Assembly (NCBI GenBank): GCA_046538375.1
Contig: JBKHJA010000013.1
Coordinates: 1-34,671, forward strand
Length of the DNA: 34,671 nt
Direction: 5' to 3'
Source: JBKHJA01 sp046538375
GTDB lineage: Bacteria; Acidobacteriota; Aminicenantia; Aminicenantales; Aminicenantaceae
Shown here: piece by piece, positions 30,790-34,671 of the stretch
How positions within the stretch are numbered: position 1 is the stretch's first letter
Layout: each line of letters starts with the position of its first letter
The notes under the pieces: generated by a model
Told to the model about the DNA's origin: nothing
Seen by the model: only the letters and a program-made list of their open reading frames with translations
Databases searched by the model: none
Translations under genes and position numbers: made by a program

Positions 30790-32034
30790 TTATTTTGTCT
30801 CCAGCTGTTCGATAAAGGCTTCTATATTGGTCTTGGCCTGCTCTTCTGAATAACAGCGCAGGTCATTCAAATCTCCGTTTATGATCAGGGCGGGTATACT
30901 CAGCTTCTCCTCAAGTCTTTCCGGCATTCCGTAACGGCTGTTGGAGTTATTGGGACAGGTTTTGGCGTCATGGAAAAGAAGGCCGTCGATTTTGTATTTG
31001 CCAACCATCTCTTCGATGTATTTCTGTTTAAAATCCTCGTCTCTGACGATAAAGATTTCTGTATAAGCCCGGGCCAGGCTGGTGAAAGGATCTTCAGGAT
31101 CGAATGAGTCAAAAATCCAGCTGTTGCAGTAGGTGGAAGCAATCACCGATGTCTTGAGGCTGATAAAAAATTCAGCCAGATCTCTGAGCTTGCCCCAGAT
31201 GGGCATTCCTTCCCAGTAGAGACGGAATCTTTCTCCTTCCACTGCTCCCTCTTTTTTGGCCGCTCTTTCTTCCAATTCCTGGAGAAGGACTTTGTAATAC
31301 TCCACAGCCTGGGAACTTCCTCTCAGAACCACCGCTGGACCCATATGGATTGTCCCGTCAAAAAAACTCATGGGAGCGGGAATGGCTGTGTTCGTTTCTA
31401 AAACTTTTTTCCACAGAAGAGTGCACTCTCTGGATAGAGCCACAATGCTCCTGAATTTATCTATATCAAACTTATGGCCTGAGATCTTTTCCAGAGGAGG
31501 GATCATATCTTTCATCTGTTTGACGATACTCTCCAGATGATAATCGGTTATCTTTCCGATGTTGCGGTAGGTGGATATTCCCAGAGCAGGAACATTCAAT
31601 TCTCTTGAATACCAGGAAAACCAATCCTGCACATCTCGGCACTGGTTGGTGTTATAGACCAGCACATCAGGTTTGGGAACTCCTTCAATCCCCTTATAAG
31701 CTCGGGAAAGAGGAGTCTCTTTTTTGATGAAAGACCCCACATCGCTGGTCAAATAAGAACAGATATCTGGAGAATAGCCAATGGCATTGGCCACTGGAAT
31801 ATAATCATTGGCTGTTCGGGTGGCGCCTAACATGGCTCCATGATTTTCTGGATAATGGACAAGAAATCCCAGGCTCAGCAGCAGCTCGGCCGGTCCCACA
31901 CTGGTGCACCAGGCAATTTTCGGCGATCCTTCCTTAGAAGCACGATCCATCTCATAAAAATAATCGGCCATGATCTTCCTCATGTGGCCGGTGGCTTGAA
32001 TTTTCTTGATGGCGGCTTTCTTTTCTTCGCTCAT
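30790..32034 (-). CDS. 2-hydroxyacyl-CoA dehydratase D-component/BcrB-BcrC-like protein, single subunit
   Basis: The 414-residue protein belongs to the same family as BzdN and BzdO but to a different branch. Recognisable segments are IAWCTSVGPAELLLSLG near residue 40, GYSPDICSYLTSD near 87-99, NTNQCRDVQDWFSW near 129, and DAKTCPNNSNSRYG near 358; their cysteines are candidate Fe-S ligands. Only one such gene stands here with one activase, whereas dehydratases and benzoyl-CoA reductases need two different D subunits. A homodimeric type, such as double-cubane-cluster proteins or YjiM, is therefore possible. The ATG follows GGAGG. The substrate is unknown. Confidence 0.85.
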   Translation of the reverse strand: MSEEKKAAIKKIQATGHMRKIMADYFYEMDRASKEGSPKIAWCTSVGPAELLLSLGFLVHYPENHGAMLGATRTANDYIPVANAIGYSPDICSYLTSDVGSFIKKETPLSRAYKGIEGVPKPDVLVYNTNQCRDVQDWFSWYSRELNVPALGISTYRNIGKITDYHLESIVKQMKDMIPPLEKISGHKFDIDKFRSIVALSRECTLLWKKVLETNTAIPAPMSFFDGTIHMGPAVVLRGSSQAVEYYKVLLQELEERAAKKEGAVEGERFRLYWEGMPIWGKLRDLAEFFISLKTSVIASTYCNSWIFDSFDPEDPFTSLARAYTEIFIVRDEDFKQKYIEEMVGKYKIDGLLFHDAKTCPNNSNSRYGMPERLEEKLSIPALIINGDLNDLRCYSEEQAKTNIEAFIEQLETK

Positions 32035-32082
32035 CTTTCCTCCTTCAAAAAGACATGCCTCTTCCCCGCGGGATGTAAATCT

Positions 32083-32126
32083 ATTATAAACGCATCAAAC
32101 AAAGGGTTTTCCTTTTTGAGAAAACC
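32083..32126 (-). promoter_or_regulatory. Candidate promoter and operator of the long minus-strand operon
   Basis: On the minus strand a perfect TATAAT (32088-32083) lies 48 bp before the ATG at 32034. There is no good -35, but a perfect inverted repeat GGTTTTC-N8-GAAAACC (32105-32126) occupies the place just upstream of it, suggesting regulator-dependent activity. Confidence 0.45.
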
Positions 32127-32163
32127 AAAATATCAATATTGCATTTCCAAGTCAAGGCAAGAG

Positions 32164-32192
32164 TTGACAGAGAGAAAATCAGGTGATATGTA
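32164..32192 (+). promoter_or_regulatory. Candidate promoter of dch-had
   Basis: A perfect TTGACA (32164-32169) is followed after 17 bp by TATGTA, a weak -10 (3 of 6 matches). It lies 57 bp upstream of the dch ATG in the 215-bp divergent region. Confidence 0.4.
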
Positions 32193-32249
32193 TTAGTTTC
32201 CATTGGGGGAACAGGACCTCAGTCCATCACTCCATGGAAAGAGGGTAAC

Positions 32250-33029
32250 ATGACTCAAAATAATTATGACCACATCATTTTTGAGACCAAGGAAGACAAG
32301 GCTTTTTTAACCATCAACCGCCCTCCGTTGAACATTCTGAATATCTCCACTATGGAGGAGATGAACCAAGCCTTGACTTCTCTTTTGGATAATAAACAGG
32401 TCAAAGTTCTGGTCGTATCCGGAAGCGGAGAAAAGGCCTTCTCAGCAGGAGTGGACGTCTCTGACCATACCGATGAGAAGGTGGAGAAGATGCTTCAAGT
32501 CTTCCATCAAATTTTCCATAACCTCTCCCAGCTCGATCAAGTCACTGTGGCCGCTTTGAAAGGATTGACTCTAGGCGGAGGCTGCGAAATAGCTCTTTTC
32601 TGTGATCTGATTCTGGCCGCTGATAATGTGAAAATGGGCCAGCCGGAAATAAAACTTTCTGTCCTTCCTCCAGTGGCTCTGCTGATCATGCCCCGGCTGG
32701 TGGGATTAAAAAAGGCTTCCGAACTCCTGCTGACCGGAAAAATCATCGAAGCTTCTGAAGCTGAGCGGATGGGCCTGATCAACAAAGTTTCACCTCTGGA
32801 TTCTTTTTCCTCTGAACTGGAAAACTTTATTCAGCCTCTCACAGAGCTAAGCCTGGTGGGCCTCAAATACTCCAAGAAAGGGATCAACCTGGGTCTTGAA
32901 CAAACCTTTTCAGAAGGACTCAAGAAAATCGAAAAAATTTACCTTGAGGAATTGATGTCCTCTGAAGATCCCCATGAGGGACTGAAAGCCTTCATGGAAA
33001 AAAGAAAGCCTGTCTGGAAAAACAAATAA
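32250..33029 (+). CDS. dch: Cyclohexa-1,5-diene-1-carbonyl-CoA hydratase (Dch/BamR/BzdW)
   Basis: The 259-residue crotonase-family protein shows INRPPLNILNI near residue 24, an oxyanion-hole GVDVSDH segment, LTLGGGCEIALFCDL near 109-123 and GQPEIKLSVLPP near 133-144. Relative to ordinary enoyl-CoA hydratases, the RPPLN.LN start and the IKLSVLPPVA segment are features of dienoyl-CoA hydratases of the benzoyl-CoA pathway. It adds water to the product of benzoyl-CoA reductase, giving 6-hydroxycyclohex-1-ene-1-carbonyl-CoA. The ATG follows GAGGG. It pairs with had 11 bp downstream, which supports the assignment. Confidence 0.88.
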   Translation: MTQNNYDHIIFETKEDKAFLTINRPPLNILNISTMEEMNQALTSLLDNKQVKVLVVSGSGEKAFSAGVDVSDHTDEKVEKMLQVFHQIFHNLSQLDQVTVAALKGLTLGGGCEIALFCDLILAADNVKMGQPEIKLSVLPPVALLIMPRLVGLKKASELLLTGKIIEASEAERMGLINKVSPLDSFSSELENFIQPLTELSLVGLKYSKKGINLGLEQTFSEGLKKIEKIYLEELMSSEDPHEGLKAFMEKRKPVWKNK

Positions 33030-33040
33030 AGGAGGATGAA

Positions 33041-34075
33041 ATGAAAGCGGCTGTATTTTACAAACCAAACCAGCCCCTGAAAATAGAAGAGGTGGAAACT
33101 CCCAAAATAAAACCCCATGAAATCCTGGTCAAAATTGCTGCCTGTGGTGTCTGCAACACGGACCTGCATTACATCGACCATGGAGTTCCCACATTCAAGA
33201 AACCTCCCATGATCCTGGGCCACGAGCCCTCCGGGATTGTGGAAGAGGTTGGCGCTGAAGTTAAAAACATCAAAGTCGGTGAACGGGTTCTTATCCCGCC
33301 TGTTTTCTCATGCGGCTATTGTGCCAACTGCCGTCTGGGTCGGGAAAATATATGCTTGAACATGATCATGCTGGGAAACCACATCGACGGGGCCTTTGCT
33401 GAATACACCAAAGTGCCAGCCAAGGATTGTCAGCATCTTCCACAAGAGCTTCCTCTAGAAGAATCGAGCATCATCGCGGATGCCATTTCCACGCCTTTTC
33501 ATGCGGTCAAGAACAGGGCTCAGGTCAGGCCCGGGGATTCGGTGGTGGTTTTCGGCTGCGGTGGAGTGGGGATCAATGTGGTGCAGATGGCTGCAGCGGC
33601 CGGAGGCTCGGTTACAGCCGTGGATCTGGTGGATAAAAAACTCAACACAGCCAAGAGTCTGGGAGCTCAACACACCATCAATCCCTCTGGTAAAGAGGAT
33701 AAGGCCCTTCTCAAAGAGATCAGAGCACTCACCGGAGGAGGCGCTGATATTGCCATCGAAGCTATCGGCAATCCCAAGACCATCGAACTGGCTTCCAGCT
33801 CTGTCAAACCAGGAGGTGTGCACTGTCAAGTGGGATACACCCACCACAGTGTCCCTATGAATGTGGCCAGACTGATGTTCCGGGAAGTGGAGATCAAAGG
33901 ATCTTTGGGTTGTCGGCCGGTAGATTATCCCAAAATCATAGAGATGGTCAAAACAGGAAAAATTCAACTGGAACCGGTGGTGACCCATAAATTCAAACTT
34001 GAGGAAATAAACGACGCTTTCGACCTGCTGAGAAAAGGGGAATCCCTGAGATCCATCATCTTGATGGAACGGTAA
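33041..34075 (+). CDS. had: 6-hydroxycyclohex-1-ene-1-carbonyl-CoA dehydrogenase (Had/BamQ/BzdX)
   Basis: The 344-residue zinc alcohol dehydrogenase has catalytic zinc ligands in CGVCNTD (about 35-41) and GHEPSG, a structural zinc site CGYCANCRLGRENIC, and the NAD motif GCGGVGINVVQ. The LIPPVFSCGYC segment and the dch neighbour point to Had, which oxidises 6-hydroxycyclohex-1-enecarbonyl-CoA to the 6-oxo compound used by Oah. The ATG follows AAAGGAGG. It is about 20 residues shorter than I recall for Thauera Had. A general medium-chain alcohol dehydrogenase is the alternative, unlikely given the context. Confidence 0.88.
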   Translation: MKAAVFYKPNQPLKIEEVETPKIKPHEILVKIAACGVCNTDLHYIDHGVPTFKKPPMILGHEPSGIVEEVGAEVKNIKVGERVLIPPVFSCGYCANCRLGRENICLNMIMLGNHIDGAFAEYTKVPAKDCQHLPQELPLEESSIIADAISTPFHAVKNRAQVRPGDSVVVFGCGGVGINVVQMAAAAGGSVTAVDLVDKKLNTAKSLGAQHTINPSGKEDKALLKEIRALTGGGADIAIEAIGNPKTIELASSSVKPGGVHCQVGYTHHSVPMNVARLMFREVEIKGSLGCRPVDYPKIIEMVKTGKIQLEPVVTHKFKLEEINDAFDLLRKGESLRSIILMER

Positions 34076-34179
34076 GCATCCTTAATGGAGGGCATCACAT
34101 GATTCTTCCTTATCCATTCGGACTTTACCCGGGGAGTATTTCATAACTCCTTACCCGTTCGGTTTCTATGCTTCGCTTC

Positions 34180-34374
34180 CTACGGTCTTCTTCTTCCCCA
34201 GGGAATCAAAATACCCACCACAAATCCAACCAGCAGGGACAAAGAAATAAGGATAATCCTGGACATTCTTATCTTCCAGAAGAACAACTGGACAGTGACT
34301 ATTTGGGTGTTCTGGATGAGTATTATTCCCGCCAGCACGATCAGGATTAAAATAATGATGGCTTTGGCTTTCAT
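34180..34374 (-). CDS. lapA: LapA-domain small membrane protein (DUF1049)
   Basis: This 64-residue protein has two membrane segments (about 4-20 and 38-57) separated by TVQLFFWKIRMS and ends in a basic tail (WGRRRP). The QNTQIVTVQLFFWKIRMS connector and size are those of LapA-domain proteins, which in Gram-negative bacteria act at the inner membrane in lipopolysaccharide assembly. The ATG follows GGGAG by about 10 bases. It is probably unrelated to the aromatic pathway. Confidence 0.72.
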   Translation of the reverse strand: MKAKAIIILILIVLAGIILIQNTQIVTVQLFFWKIRMSRIILISLSLLVGFVVGILIPWGRRRP

Positions 34375-34480
34375 GGCTCATGCTCCCTTTTATTTTCTGA
34401 TGTTTAAGGTCGGCTTTAGTTCTGCATTTCCATGTTGGATGAAATCGGCTTGGCGATGAGGAGAAATGCTCCCATTATTT

Positions 34481-34632
34481 AGCCTGCATTATTCATAAAT
34501 TGAAGGTTTTCCCAGATGCAGTCATGAATTCCAGGGGAAATCGGGACATGAATCGAATTCTCCTGAATTCGGTATGGTGTCCCTGATTTCCTTTTTCATG
34601 GAAATCAAAAACCTATGTGAATAATGCAGGCT
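34481..34632. repeat. Outer 15-bp perfect inverted repeats, 152-bp span
   Basis: AGCCTGCATTATTCA (34481-34495) is the exact reverse complement of 34618-34632. ATTATTCAT(A/G)AATT adjoining the left arm recurs as a direct repeat at 34640-34653. The layout resembles a small non-autonomous element. Confidence 0.55.
34536..34591. repeat. Inner imperfect hairpin
   Basis: The arms 34536-34560 and 34565-34591 share GGAAATC(A)GGGACA and CGAATTC as reverse complements around a TCCT loop. A third, direct copy of the outer part (GGGAAATTAGGGACAC) lies at 34656-34671. Confidence 0.5.
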
Positions 34633-34671
34633 TACCTGGATTATTCATGAATTATGGGAAATTAGGGACAC

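Larger units (their letters stand above)
34375..34671. other. Non-coding right end, 297 bp with nested short repeats
   Basis: No convincing gene is seen. The region holds a 15-bp inverted repeat pair, an inner imperfect hairpin and a third copy of the inner motif at the very edge, consistent with the margin of a mobile or REP-like element that continues beyond the window. Confidence 0.5.

Noticed and set aside
1..34671. CRISPR arrays, tRNA or rRNA genes, complete insertion sequences
   Set aside because: No regularly spaced repeats, no tRNA- or rRNA-like segments and no transposase reading frames were recognised on either strand.

Overview
The window looks like a chromosomal island for anaerobic aromatic-acid degradation through benzoyl-CoA. 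Almost every gene encodes a low-potential Fe-S enzyme or a CoA-ester enzyme, and no oxygenase is visible. The host is probably a Gram-negative anaerobe: there is a LapA-domain membrane protein, sigma70-like promoters, AGGAGG ribosome binding sites and intermediate GC. A Desulfobacterota-like host is a guess from gene content only. No rRNA, tRNA, CRISPR array or intact transposase was seen.

Left part. A ketopantoate reductase (163-1104, +) faces a tightly packed minus-strand operon (8737 down to 1121). Read 5' to 3', this encodes an HTH-GNAT fusion regulator, benzoyl-CoA reductase BzdN and BzdO, two ATPase subunits BzdP and BzdQ, a ferredoxin (BzdM-like) and a large multi-cluster flavoprotein (BzdV-like). 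The order is that of the bzdNOPQ-M-V system, a class I, ATP-dependent benzoyl-CoA reductase. Divergently, 8915-14191 (+) encodes a ferredoxin and two complete, duplicated 2-oxoacid:ferredoxin oxidoreductases in the order D-A-B-C-C'-A'-B'. These are the likely source of reduced ferredoxin for the reductase.

Middle part. A minus-strand pair (17966-14222) encodes a xanthine-dehydrogenase-family FAD subunit and a fused [2Fe-2S]/molybdopterin subunit resembling aryl-CoA (4-hydroxybenzoyl-CoA) reductases. An amidohydrolase-2 family gene (18271-19089, +) is divergent from it.

Right part. A long minus-strand gene series (32034 down to 19095) encodes a 2-hydroxyacyl-CoA-dehydratase-like protein with its own activase, an NDP-forming acyl-CoA synthetase, a sodium:solute symporter, the ring-opening 6-oxocyclohex-1-ene-1-carbonyl-CoA hydrolase (Oah/BamA/BzdY), a thiolase, a 3-hydroxyacyl-CoA dehydrogenase/enoyl-CoA hydratase fusion, an SDR, and a thiolase plus DUF35 pair. 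Divergently, 32250-34075 (+) encodes cyclohexa-1,5-dienecarbonyl-CoA hydratase (Dch) and 6-hydroxycyclohex-1-enecarbonyl-CoA dehydrogenase (Had). The window ends with a small lapA-like gene and a cluster of short inverted repeats.

Together: uptake (symporter), activation (possibly the NDP-forming synthetase, since no AMP-forming benzoate-CoA ligase is present), ATP-driven dearomatisation (BzdNOPQ fed by Kor and ferredoxin), then Dch, Had and Oah to 3-hydroxypimeloyl-CoA, then beta-oxidation by the dehydrogenases and thiolases. Glutaryl-CoA dehydrogenase is not in the window.
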